Below, piece after piece: positions 1-11,383 of a DNA stretch of 64,000 nt. The position numbers and the translations under genes were made by a program. Each line of letters opens with the position of its first letter. Position 1 is the stretch's first letter. Location of the stretch: NCBI GenBank assembly GCA_963932465.1, contig OZ010800.1, positions 99,095,307 through 99,159,306 of the forward strand, read 5' to 3'. The stretch comes from Maratus speciosus (lineage: Eukaryota; Arthropoda; Arachnida; Araneae; Salticidae). Under the pieces are notes generated by a model. The model was not told where the DNA came from. It saw only the letters and a list, made by a program, of their open reading frames with translations, and did no database searches.

Positions 1-1249
1 GATATTGTAGATTAATACAGAAATAGATCATATTATTTTTGCTTCAGATAGTGAAAAATTAAATTTTATGCTTTTTTAGAAAAATGTTTAAAAAAAATCT
101 CTGAACAAGTTATTCATTAAAATAATTATTTAAATATTAAGTAATAATAATAACAACAACAACGACAACAATCACAACAACATCAACAACAACAATAATA
201 ATAATAATAATAAATTTTTTATACATAATCAGATCATACTCTGAAGTGTTAAAGAACGGATTTGTACTGCTTGGAATATTAACTGGGAACATTTTTCATT
301 GCTAGATGTAAAAATTATATAATTAATTTAAATGTATGAAAATTCATTTTCAATCAAATAATAAATTTTGTTAAATGGGAATACTTTTCACTTTAAAAGT
401 CAAAAGTATTTTTCTTTCGCGGGTGTAATAATTAAACTATAAGAAATTAAAAGCAAATTATGTCTAAACATTTCTGTTAAATGATTTTATAATAAAAATT
501 ATAATTAATTATAATTACAATTTAAATTACCATTAATTTTTCTTTGTAATATTCAAAAACATTTAAATATCAATACTATAATTAACAAATAAGTTATGAA
601 CGTAAAAAGATACTTTAAAATATATTTAATTTGCATCTTATAATAGAAAATTAATTGCAAATTAAGTTTTAATTGTTATTACTTATAATTTTTATTGTAA
701 AAGCAATTACCAGCAGTAATTAGACTTTAAACAATATTAAATTTCTTAAATTTGAATTAGTTACATCTGCGATAGGTACACATTTTTGCATTTTATAGTG
801 GGAAATATTCCCATTGAGCATTTTTTTTTTTTTGAATTAAAAAAAAAACATTCTTATGTTTTAAATAATATTTTTACATTCTACAAATTTTCCTACATGA
901 TATCAGAAAATAATCGCAAAATATATGATATCGCAATGTACTTGGCAAAAGATTACCAAGCAGCCAAATGATCGAAAGCTAATGGGCAATAGCTTCAAAA
1001 CTGACTCAATAGTAATCAGAACGCAATGGTCTATTCCTTATTTGCCGGACGGACAAAAAATCTTGCTCGCCGACATTAGTGAGTGAGGTCATTCGGGGGA
1101 AAATTATTCACATTAGGACATTCGGAGGAAGTTCGGCCAGGGATTATTTGCTGCTAGGGATCGTTCTCCTTATACAAAGAAATACCTTTGGTAAAGCCTA
1201 TCATGTTGGTCACTACTTCAGGCACATATTGGTACAATATCAGGTACAA
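1..1249. other. AT-rich sequence without a recognisable gene; AAY microsatellite
   Basis: I see no coding signal that I can support here. An imperfect trinucleotide microsatellite (AAC/AAT units with a few interruptions) occupies about 141-215. Long A and T runs lie near 825-850. Sequence from about 960 onward may be the 5' part of the transposase remnant that becomes recognisable at 1250, but I could not align it to the family. Confidence 0.5.
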
Positions 1250-2165
1250 TGACGTTAACATGCATATGTATTTAAAAAAAGATGCACGCGATATCAAAAA
1301 GTGGTTGAAGCCAAATGAGGTCCTGATTATTAATAGAATCTTACAGGGTTGTACGGAAATTCTATAAGAAATTCGTCTCGTACGTAAAATGACTATGATC
1401 TCAATAAGCAGCTACAGTTTTCAACAGAGGATGGTAACGAGACGCGTCTCGTGACTAAAGTTTTGTGAGCAGTAGAAGCCGTTAATTGACAGTTGAAAAA
1501 ATGTATGGATAAAGTAATACCAAATAAGCAAATACATTATATTGGCGACTGTGTTCGAATTACATGTGCTATTCTTAATGTTTTGCATCGTACAATTATT
1601 AAGAACACCGTAGATGACGAAATAATTGCTCAACGGAAGCTTCCTTTAATAAATAAGCCTAATTATTAAAAAAAAGACAGTCTAAGAGAAAGGATGGGCG
1701 AGTAAAAAGGCAATCTGAACTAAACTAACTAGTACAGATCTTGAAGATTTTTCACGACTGAATTGGGATGAGCTTACCTCAATTGACTTTTCAATATTCC
1801 AACTTAAACAAAGGCAATCTTATAAGAAGATATTTACTCTCTTTACATACATCGTGAAGATGATTCTGTTCTTCGAGTTGAGATACAATCACGACACTTA
1901 AATGCTAAAAAGTACAATACTTGGAAAAAAACAGACCGAAGTAACATCTCACAATGATACCGTCAACGTAAATTGGACGGAATGGTCATAGGCTGCTGTT
2001 CGCATGTTGCTTCGTATTATGGTTTCTGGCTTCCCGGAGTCACAACTCTACCGAAGTTAAACAACAAGTGTTGAATATGCTCAAACACTGCAAGATGCCG
2101 CCGCTGGACTGTCCAGTAGAGATTCGGTTGAACAAAGCAAGGGGGAAGTCTCATCTCAAATACAT
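1250..2165 (+). pseudogene. Degraded DDE_Tnp_4-like transposase with SWIM-type zinc finger tail
   Basis: Pieces of one transposase family can be read in shifting plus-strand frames. Around 1250-1360 the peptide PNEVLIINRILQGC matches the position of the VDRGFRD block of DDE_Tnp_4 proteins. Around 1425-1660 the peptides FSTEDGNETRLVTKVL, IHYIGDCVRITCAILN and DDEIIAQRKLPLINK follow in family order. Around 1740-1810 LNWDELTSIDFSIFQLKQ appears. At about 1985-2015 VIGCCSHVAS is the core of the SWIM-like CxCxnCxH finger that this family carries after the catalytic domain. Several in-frame stops and at least two frameshifts separate the blocks, so no product is possible. The family assignment rests on remembered alignments of arthropod proteins related to Harbinger/ISL2EU elements. 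The order and spacing of blocks make it fairly secure; the exact superfamily is not. Confidence 0.7.
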
Positions 2166-2534
2166 TACCTAAAGTGTCTGAAACTTTATGATTATTATGG
2201 GCTATTGTTTATTTCCATTATTTTACATAATGAAATAATAACTGTAATAAGCGCCATTTATCTTAATTTTGTAGTGCTCTATTTACTATTGATTATATGG
2301 ATTAAAAGTAACGACCATAGTGTTTATGTTCATTAATGTAGATTATACTAACTTAATTATATACTTTATTTTTACCATTAATTATAGAACTGCGAAAAAC
2401 GAAAATTGCGAAAAATGGCCCTTAATAACCCACCTACTTTAATGCCTTATTAAAGTCCGCTTAAGCATATTATAGTTTAGCCAGACATATTTTTATGGCG
2501 ATATATGGCTTCTTCCAGGCAGATCTTGCTACTT
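2166..2534. other. Unannotated AT-rich spacer
   Basis: This could be the 3' flank of the transposase remnant just upstream. I see no second terminal repeat and no coding signal. Confidence 0.4.
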
Positions 2535-2816
2535 TTTCTACAACTACTTTTCTGCAGTGAAATTACTCTTGAAATTATTGAATATTAAAGACGTGAATTA
2601 TCACATTGCTAACAAAGCGTAAACCAACTTAGTGAAAAATCTCACCGCAGAAAAGTAGTTGAAAAAATTTAATTAAAATTGTATATTCACCGATGCTGGG
2701 TTCATTTGCGTCTCATGTTACGCCACTAGATTGTGTGTTCATTGAGACTTTTCCATCTAGTGCTGCGGTAGCAGCCTTACCGACTTATATAAGTGAGAGA
2801 TGCCAAGCTGGGCATA

Positions 2817-2886
2817 GTCCTTGTGGTTTAGTGGTAGAGCACTGGCGATTTATTCCAGGTGCCCGGTTTCGATTCCCGGCTTGGAC
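2817..2886 (+). tRNA. tRNA-like sequence, unit 1 (probable pseudo-tRNA)
   Basis: An A-box-like stretch (GTGGTTTAGTGGTAGAGC) and a B-box-like stretch (GGTTTCGATTCCC, with one extra T) are spaced as in a tRNA gene. A five-pair anticodon-type stem is seen with one mismatch. The acceptor ends pair poorly and the anticodon loop lacks the universal U33. It is best read as a tRNA-derived relic. Confidence 0.35.
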
Positions 2887-3139
2887 ATATTTAACTAATT
2901 TGCTTTACGCTTTGTTAGCAATGTGATAATTCACGTCTTTAATATTCAATAATTTCAAGAGTAATTTCACTGCAGAAAAGTAGTTGAAAAATTAATTAAA
3001 ATTGTATATTCACCGATGCTGGGTCCATTTGCATCTCATGTTACGCCACTAGATTGTGTGTTCATTGAGACTTTTCCATCTAGTGCTGCGGTAGCAGCCT
3101 TACCGACTTATATAAGTGAGAGATGCCAAGCTTGGCATC

Positions 3140-3209
3140 GTCCTTGCGGTTTAGTGGTAGAGCACTGGAGATCTATTCCAGGGGCCCAGGTTCGATTCCC
3201 GGCTTGGAC
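3140..3209 (+). tRNA. tRNA-like sequence, unit 2 (probable pseudo-tRNA)
   Basis: Better preserved than unit 1. It has an A box (GGTTTAGTGGTAGAGC), an uninterrupted B box (GGTTCGATTCC), an anticodon-type stem CTGGA/TCCAG closing the seven-base loop GATCTAT, and a T-arm with one mismatch. Loop position 33 is A rather than U and the acceptor stem has mismatches in the middle, so decoding function is unlikely. Confidence 0.4.
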
Positions 3210-3270
3210 ATTTTTCACTAAGTTGGTTTACGCTTTGTTAGCAATGTGATAATTCACGTCTTTAATATTC

Positions 3271-4931
3271 TATAAAAATAAAATTAATACAATGTTGCGT
3301 TTACAATATAGTTGGTGTTCAACGTTTTTTAGTATGTAATAATTAGGGAATTTATAAAAATTTTCAGAGATACGAATACACCGAAATTAAGTAAGTATGG
3401 TGCTGAAGAAATGTCGAAAAAAATGACCTAAAAGTTCTTGAAAAGGCATTTTTTAAAAATATATTTTAACATGTCGTCAGTCGTATTATTTGTTGTAGCT
3501 AATTAACGAAAAATGTATTTTCTACAAATATTTCACTGATTAAAAATAATGGAAAAAATATTTCATCACACTTTTTAGGAATTTAATAAATGTATTAATC
3601 TAAAATGGCAATTAATTAAAAGTATTTAAGAATACATTATACAGTAATTATTGGATATTTTAATAAAGTTAATTAAAAATGTAGTGCTTTTATTTGAAAC
3701 ATTTTTTGTCAGCACGTTTTACAGAAATTTAATGAAATGGACTAACTAAAAATGGCAATTAATTAGATGTATTTATTAAAAAAATATACAGAAATTATTG
3801 GATATTTTAATCTAGTAAATGTAAACTGATGTGCTGTTATTTGAAATATTTTATGTCATAGACATGCAATTTCTATACATATGCCTTCGTTATTTTTCTG
3901 CAATTGTACCTGGAAATTGAAAAGGCACTTAAATTCATTTCATCGTTTCTTAGGATGTAATTGAATCTTATTAGTTAAAGAACGTATTAGGCAGCCTTTT
4001 CATTCATATAATCCAAGTACCGAATTTTTGTAACGACATCATTAGTAAAATATTTCTGTTTAATAAAGGATAAAAGTAACGTTGAAGATTTTATATTTAT
4101 AGGAAAATTCGTAATTGTTTCTTTGAAACTTGAAAAACACAGCCTTAGCTAAAAGAAATCAAAATAGATATTTTACGAAATATTTCTTAAGATTATTAAT
4201 GGAATATTTATTTAATTTCTTAGAAATTTTACAATATCTGATAAAAACATAAAATATTACTAGCTTTGTGGTATTGCTAATTTGTTGATATTAATGTTAA
4301 TTTGGAAATTTGCAAGATTTTCTTTCATGAGTTTTAGAATTCAATACATTTCATAACAATAAAAGTTTCCTTTATTGTATATTTTATGACTAAGAAAATC
4401 AATTTTTTTAAAAGACCAATTAAGTTTTTTATACGTTTAAAGATTAATCATTGTAAAAAAAATCACACACTTTAATGGCGTAAACAGATAATTAGTAAAA
4501 CAAACACATAAAGGCACAAGAAAAAAGTGTTTCTGTGTAACAGATTATCTGTATTAGAAATTATATATCTAGATAGTCAATGAAAAGTTGTTACCAATTC
4601 ATTATTTTCAGCCACTCTTCTGCAGTTATCATATCCTATAATAGAAGATCACTTAAGTTTGTCACTTGACAAATTCTACAGTTTACAGGACAGAAATATG
4701 CTACAGAGGACATCATTTTTGAGAGATAAAGCACCATCTTAAGCCATCATACGTAGAAAACCATAAATAATCAGTATTTGGCCTCGATTACAGAAAAGCC
4801 ATTCTTGCCTGAAAGACTGTTGCACTTTCAGCTCTGCAATTTACTCTCCTAGATTTTTGTTTTTGGGTCTATTTTAAATCCCGTGAATATTCAAGTAGTC
4901 CTATGTTTTTGTCTCACTGCAATATGGTATA
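3271..4931. other. AT-rich spacer with one imperfect tandem duplication
   Basis: No gene is visible. A diverged two-copy tandem duplication with a period of about 147 bp covers roughly 3545-3840; the block AAAATGGCAATTAATTA recurs at about 3602 and 3749, followed in both units by ATTATTGGATATTTTAAT. Confidence 0.55.
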
Positions 4932-6596
4932 GGGGAGACTAGGGACGGTTGACCATACGGGAGGCTTGACCCACCCATCAATTTTTATATTTAAAAGAAT
5001 TTCAGAGGTTTATCAATAGGTGTCAACCAAAGCTACTTGAACGCTCAAACAACAGTCTTCGTTTCACAGAGATAATCGAAATGGGTGTGGAAAAAATCAA
5101 TTGTGAGGCGTTTTCAACCTAAAACTTGTGTTTTTTAGAAATATTTTGTAAGCTTTTTTCAAATAAATTATATCATAGAAATTTAAGTAAGTAGGTTTAA
5201 AGTAATGCAGAGATATCGAGCTTTCATTCCAGGCATAAAGATTGTTGAGTAAGTTAGGCTTAAATGAACAATGTGCTATTTTTAGAAAAGGACTATGTAG
5301 GGAGGCTTCACCCAGTCAATGTGAGGGAGGTTTGACTCGATGCTCAAGGCTACTTTAATTAAGTGGTTTTGGAAATATTTTTATTATACACTGAGCATAA
5401 GGAAAAGTCAGTGGTTATATATATAAAATAATGCAAATTTATTCTGTACAACTACAGTAAAATGATGTGATGGATAAGAAAATGTTCAAAACTGACTAAA
5501 GAAAGATGTGAAAAGTTGCTAGAAAATGGGAAAGTTGATAGGAACTTTTTCCACTTAAATATTACTTACAATAGATAAATAGAAGCAGTGGGAAAGGCTA
5601 GAAAGGACTAAAAAGGGTGAAAGCAGCGGTCTTACCCCTTTCAAGGGAAGTGGCATGTTTATAAAACCACTTAATTTTAACTCCGAAACGTCAGAATGGC
5701 ACCAGAATTTTGCTAAAATATTTTCTATTTAATATGTATGTGAAATATAGCCGTTTTCATATTTCCAAATAAATTTGTTCGTAAATTGCAGTGCCAGTCA
5801 TTTATGTCAACATTTTAGTACTGAATGTACTTTGCCCCTTAACGTTTTAAATCATGTTAATGATAAGTTATGTGCTGATGCCGCTGCAAAAGAACATAGC
5901 ATTGATCAAAAAACTCTAGGAAGGTATAAGAACAAATTTCACCAGGGTGAATACAGTGATATGAAGCCAAACTATGTGACAAGTGGAGTTGTCTGAACGA
6001 GTGTCACAAAAAATAGGACAAGGAGACAAAAAAAAGTGGGACAGAGATTCCTAAATCTGGACAAAATAACATGAAATACTATGAAATTGGAACCTGTCTC
6101 TAACAGAATACTGCCTTAAATGTTAAAATTTCATTTTCCCTGTTGTACAATTATACCTGCTCAGACACAATCCTGTTTAAAACAAAAATTTTCTTATCTG
6201 ACCTGTGATTGCGTCTCAACAGGTTTGTTTAAGCATCATAGTTAAAAAAATATATTTTTTATAATAATTAAAGCATTTAGCATAAAGCTATTTTGCTTTT
6301 TTTAAACTGATTTTATTTCTCTTCACAAATATTGCAATATAAACCAAAGTGGGTCAAGCCTCCTATATAGTCGGTCAAGCCCCCTATATATGGGGAGCCT
6401 TGACCCATTATTTTTTCATGATTAAAATCAATTATTTTTCAAATTTCTGATATGCTACACTTATGTAACAATTTTATTTTGATAACTAATTGTATAAGGA
6501 ATAAAATGATATATAAAACAACTTTATTCTACGTTCAATATTTAAAAAGTAAAATATCATTTTGTAAAAAGTGGGTCAACCCTCCCTAGTCGCCCC
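4932..6596. mobile_element. Pogo/Tigger-like DNA transposon, degraded, TA target site
   Basis: The left end GGGGAGACTAGGGACGG follows a TA at 4930-4931. The right end is its close inverse (GGGGCGACTAGGGAGGG read from the minus strand) and precedes TA at 6597-6598. Subterminal copies of GGTTGACC/GGCTTGACCC motifs occur near both ends. The interior carries a psq-type helix-turn-helix peptide typical of pogo-like transposases. Sequence at about 5640-5840 is homologous, in opposite orientation, to 56620-56790 of the element at 56051, which ties the two into one lineage. No long open frame survives, so this copy is dead. Confidence 0.75.
5775..5996 (+). pseudogene. Remnant of pogo-like transposase N-terminus (psq helix-turn-helix)
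   Basis: The 73-residue frame contains ADAAAKEHSIDQKTLGRYKN at about residues 34-53. This fits the pipsqueak-type helix-turn-helix of pogo/Tigger transposases, in which an AAK.(Y/F).I...TL..Y pattern marks the second and third helices. The following NYVTSGVV resembles the segment just after that domain. The first 25 or so residues read through sequence homologous to the 3' region of the related element at 56-57 kb, so the start codon is probably not original. No DDE domain follows. It is a fragment. Confidence 0.6.
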
Positions 6597-6598
6597 TA

Positions 6599-7859
6599 CT
6601 CCATAAAATATAATCTATAAAGCGTAAAATTCACTTGTTTAATATGATTCTCTAAACCTTCTCACCTGCGCGAACTGATACATCCGTTCACTAAGCATAA
6701 GGTTTCACTGTAGTAGAAGCAATTTATAAATTAATATAATTCTGAAAATATAACGCAGTTTTAAAATATTTTGTGATGATTAGCATACACAAGGCTTATA
6801 CGCCAATACGTAATTTATTTTTTTATATCTGGTTAGAAAAATAATCTTTTTTTAGATTTTTAAAAAAGTTACAGAGAAAACAACATTACAATTCTGCATT
6901 TTTGCTCGGCGGTCAGGGGGTTAAACACGAGTTAGTGTGAAAAGCAGAAAAAATATTATTTACAGAAATATTGTTTCATTGTTTTAGGCGCGATATATAA
7001 GAGTACATATATATATTTTCAAATGAAAACTAAAATAATTTCCCATGTATGCAAATGGGCTTGGAAAATTTACATATCAGTCCTATCTGTATTATTTATT
7101 ATTTATTTTTTATTTATATTCCAATTTATACTGACTTTTGAAAAACTCTGATTTCTTAAATATTTCTTTACGATACATAATGCACATTTTTAGAGAAATT
7201 AAAAAATGCTACTAGAATATGGGCCAAATAATTTATTTTCGGATAATATAAGTAAATATCAGGAGATTATGTTTAATGCACAGAATACGATAGTTTACTT
7301 TTCTTTCCATATAAACATTTCTATTGAAGGCTCAAAATTTAATTAGACATTTCCCTTTTTTGTATAAGAAAATGTTTAACGTATAATTTATCTTTCTGTT
7401 TTAGTATATAACAGATCATTTTTAAACTTTTAAGTATAAAAAAAATATATATACGTTTTTAAAAAGATTAATAGTAATAAGGAAGTAGAAAACTAAGATT
7501 CCGTAGTCTATTCTATGCAGTGTTTTTATTCAATACATGTAACATATTCTGGACGTAAATGGTTAGGCTTAGTTTAGTTTTCATTATAATAAACGATAGC
7601 TTTATGTAATTGTTATAACGTTTGCCAATGAACCTGTTGAAAAACAAAATGCATGTTCTGTATTTGGAAATACAATTTATCGCCTATTCACACTTCTTCA
7701 TTTCTGTTAACATCTTTTCAGAGTATTTTTGACGAAAATAGGTCCCTGTAAACATGTTTTGAGATTTAGTGCTGATGGGCATGTTGTTCGCAAAAGAGAG
7801 TGGTCATGACCTACACAACAGACTTCTAAATTTTTCTAAAAAAACCAGACTTTTCTAGA
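6599..7859. other. AT-rich spacer, nothing recognised
   Basis: I read both strands for repeats and coding blocks and see only low-complexity A/T tracts, for example the TATATA run near 7446. Confidence 0.4.
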
Positions 7860-8600
7860 TTTTGCCAAAATCCTTTATATGACATATTGTTTGGAAATGC
7901 TTGTGACCAAAAGGGGCAGTTTTCAAAATTCCCCGAAACCCCTCATGCGACATATTGTTGGAAATATATGTGACCACATATATATGTTATGCATCTCTCT
8001 TGCCCCTCCACCCAATGCCCCCACAAAGGGGGCGCTTTTCTAAATTTTGATGACACCCCTCATGTGACATATTGTTGTAAAGGTATGTGACCGTTTATTT
8101 GTGTTATTCAACTCCAATGTCCCTCCAATATTTCACCCACCTCCCTGGAAGGGGCATTTTTCTAAATTTGGCTGAAACCCTTCATGTGAGGCTGGAAAGG
8201 CCTGTGATAAATTATTCATGTTATGCAACTGCGATTTCCCTCCCACCACTTCGCCGGCTCGTCTTTTGGAAAACCGATGATGTTTCAGACAATATCAGGC
8301 CGTGCAGTGATAATACTACAGGATTTCATGTAAAGAGAAGTAACAGGTTTTATACCTGATAGAAAACTGCAGTTATTTCGGAACATATGTTAGGTGGAAA
8401 AGCAAGGTATTTTTTACCTAAAGGAAAACCTCATGTATTTCGTACTACGCGTTAAGGTAAAGCGCAGGTTTGTTTACCTAAAGGAAAACTCGTGGTATTT
8501 TGGACAAAAAAGTGGGGGGAAATGGCAGATTTTTTTCCCAAAGTAAAACCGCAGATTTTTTGCCCGAAATACCTCCATTTTTTCCTGAAGGTTTTTTTTT
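7860..8600 (+). repeat. Two adjacent degenerate minisatellites
   Basis: At about 7870-8215 the block ATGYGACATATTGTTGKAAA recurs in drifting form near 7876, 7945, 8060 and 8185, each time followed by GTGACC or a decayed version and then by a C-rich stretch with GGGGCRxTTTTC. At about 8340-8600 a different unit of about 70 bp recurs around ACCTAAAGGAAAAC. The open frame at 8087-8359 crosses these units and is not taken as a gene. Confidence 0.6.
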
Positions 8601-9719
8601 TTTTAGATTTTTTTCTGACTTTTTTACCTGGGAAACCACGTTAAATTTCTTAGTTATATCTTTGTTGAGGGTTAAATAAGGTGAATCTTGTGTATATATC
8701 TATTGGATATAAATTTAACTGCTCATTCGAGTTTTCCTGTAGCGTTCCATTAACTCCATCTGCAATATTTTCACTTTACAATTTGGTGAAATTTTTGATG
8801 AAATTCTAACATTCAAAACACTTATGGCACATTCTGACAAATTGACAACAATTAATTCATTCTAATTGGATGGTGGTATTTCGGAGTTTTCAATATGTCA
8901 TTCCACCTCGTCCCGCGAATGCTTAATCTGGTAGAGAACTGACCACTGTAGGGTCCAACCATCGAAGAAATTAAAACCCCTTTTTTCCTAAAAGAATCTG
9001 GATTGATTATAAGCTACAGAGAGTGTGCAATGCTTGTCTAGTATGACCATGACAATCAGGAAATATTATGGAGATAACACGAAGCATGTAACTATGTGTA
9101 GGCAATCTATGTTAGCGACGGATATTTTCAACACAACTAAAGAACTAATTGTAAAACAGAAAAAGCTTAGCAGAGAGTTATTACACAGCCACATGCTTCA
9201 AAAGTTCTATGTGGCGTGCCTAATCCAGTGATTCGTGTCCCTGTTTCGTGATATCGTCCATTCTTGCGTCATGGATAATTTAGTCTGGACTTCCTAAACC
9301 AGACTGCATTTTCCCACTCTTCAAGTGTCAAATGTCGGTTTTTATTTGCTCACAAATACAGATTTATTCCTATTGAAGCAAAATCAAAGGAATTTTTTGG
9401 ACGCTTCATAGTTGAATACTTCTTCTATACTTTCCAAAAGTCGATTTAATAAAGTACAAAAACCTGAAAAAATAAACAGTAAAGATGAATTAATTAGGCT
9501 TTCATGTGATATAACTTTTACTCTTCTTATAAGCAAAGAGTTAATATTATTTTATTAATTAAAACTGATAATTGAATAAAACGAAACTATAGCGCTTTAA
9601 AATATATTTTCACAGTGAGGTTTTGTTTGCTTAAAGTAAATATATTTATAGCGTAAGTTTTGTAAATACATAATACCTAAATGCTGTATATTGTCAAAAA
9701 TTTGGGCCAGCGGCATCTA
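8601..9719. other. Spacer, nothing recognised
   Basis: A 68-codon plus-strand frame at 9025-9231 has no motif I recognise. No repeat within the window matches this stretch as far as I can see. Confidence 0.4.
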
Positions 9720-11383
9720 TATTTTTAAAACGCTAAGCGTTTTCTTTCGGCATTCCGTGAGAAGAAACTACTGCATCAAATTACACCAATCTTTTTTAAA
9801 TAAACGATATTTGGCCACATATTTGTTATCGTACATTCGTTTGTTCAAATATTTTATTAATTAGCCGTAATTTTAAATGAAAATTCTACAGTTACGCATG
9901 CGTAGTATAGCAGTACAAGTCTGCCTTTAGTATGACGCGCTGCACATGCGCAACGATGCACGCTCAGTTGAACTATCACATCATAGGTAGAAGTTGTTTT
10001 AAGTTCGTCTGCTATTCGATCTTACTATAAACGAGCTTTTCTTTCTTTCACAAAGTTAATATTATTTGGCTCTTTCAGCATTATTAAACCATTCAAAAAT
10101 TTATTGTGTCGATATTCAGAGCTAGATACGGATTATTTTGAGGGTGCCATATTCTTTTGGACATATTACACACAGAATATCACAGAACTCAGTGATTTGA
10201 GGCTAAAAGTTATGGCTGGGATCTGTCTTATGAATTGCCAATAGTTACACACGAAGATTTCAAACTAGCATGTTAAGTTGTAGCTGCTTCGAAAAAATAA
10301 CTTATCATAAATATTAAAACGCAAAACTGTTTCTGTATTATCAGAACGCAAATTCTTGACAATTGTGTTCGCGTCAACTGTTTTTCGAACATCCTGAATT
10401 TAGAAGGGAAAAAAAAGAGTTCCTGCTATCGTAGCAGTTAATGCAGCAGTTTAAAGCTCTGAATTTTTGTAGAGGACGCAGGTTCGAGACCAAACTTAGA
10501 AAATGTGTAATATTTTTGTCAATAATTCATTTCAGTAATGACATATTTTATTAGAAAGACAGGTTATGGGCTTTTTATTTTATTATTATTATTATTTGAA
10601 TGCTTTATAATTAAATAAAATTTGACACTCGATAATATTTTGAAAAAATAATGATTTTATATTTAAAATGTTTAAGCTAAAATATTTTGCATATAATTAT
10701 TAATTAAATAAATTGAGCTGATCTACAATTTTCGTTATATTTTCTGACTATAATCAAGAATACAGTTTATGTGTGTGTGTGTCAGAAAGGAAAGTCGTTC
10801 ATTTGCGTAAAAAATAAAACGCAAAGAAAGAAAAATATCCGTATAAGTGCTATAAAAGAAATTACCTTGATATCCAGGTTTAATATTTAAAAATGTATAA
10901 AAAATTAAAATTAAATTCAAATAATAAAAATATACATATATTATAAATCGTTAGCACCTTAAAGTTTCAAATTTAGGTTTTTAGAGAATGATACATATAA
11001 AAATAAAATTCATTTCAGCTTTTAAAGGTCGTGTAGTTTAAAAAAATAAATAAATAAATGAAAATAAATATTATTATTTAAAAAAAATGAGGCCGTAGAG
11101 TGTAAAAATAAATTATCTACCTAGTATTTTTACGGTTCTGATAAAAAACAAGCATAATTGGTTGTAAATTATAAACTTAAAATTATTTCACTTCATTGAA
11201 TATGTTCGACTAACAGTATCATCTATCGCCTTAAAGAAATAGGAATTACATATGCAACATAGAAATTCATCATTTAATAATTAATTTAAAAGCAACTAAT
11301 AAAAAATTAAAAAAAATTTGTTATGAAACATTCACGTTATTTACCGTCAAATCTTGACGGGCGCTATTTAGTAGTTTTTTAAT
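9720..11383 (+). repeat. Copy X of a 1.7-kb direct repeat
   Basis: This copy matches 12534-14220 along its whole length, beginning at the palindromic AAAACGCTAAGCGTTTT and ending just after the palindrome CCGTCAAATCTTGACGG. Shared landmarks in order are TTTGGCCACA, a Pol III-like box module, the GTGTGTGTGTCAGAAAG stretch and TAGACTATCATCTATCGCC-like sequence. Substitutions and small indels are scattered throughout, so the duplication is old. I do not recognise a coding region. Confidence 0.85.
10419..10498 (+). other. tRNA-like / Pol III box module in repeat copy X
   Basis: TCCTGCTATCGTAGCAGTT is followed about 45 bp later by GCAGGTTCGAGACC, which fits a B box. The short stem CTCT/AGAG lies between, as an anticodon arm would. 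The acceptor stem is not convincing. It is probably the internal promoter of an ancient tRNA-derived element. Confidence 0.45.

Larger units (their letters stand above)
2535..3270. repeat. Two-unit 323-bp tandem repeat with tRNA-like core and inverted-repeat flank
   Basis: The block GTATATTCACCGATGCTGGG starts at 2681 and again at 3004, giving a 323-bp tandem period. Each unit holds a tRNA-like sequence. The left flank (about 2535-2640) is a close reverse complement of the unit tail at about 2884-2990, and its distal part also matches 3209-3258, so the locus can fold into a hairpin with arms of about 105 bp. The small plus-strand open frames over the units (2693-2926 and 3016-3249) look like chance frames through repeat sequence. 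The same unit family, in diverged form and opposite orientation, recurs at 34637-35520. Confidence 0.85.

Noticed and set aside
786..971. 61-codon plus-strand open frame
   Set aside because: Low-complexity F/K-rich peptide from AT-rich sequence with no motif and no supporting repeat conservation.
8087..8359. 90-codon plus-strand frame
   Set aside because: It runs across degenerate minisatellite units, so the frame is a by-product of the repeat.
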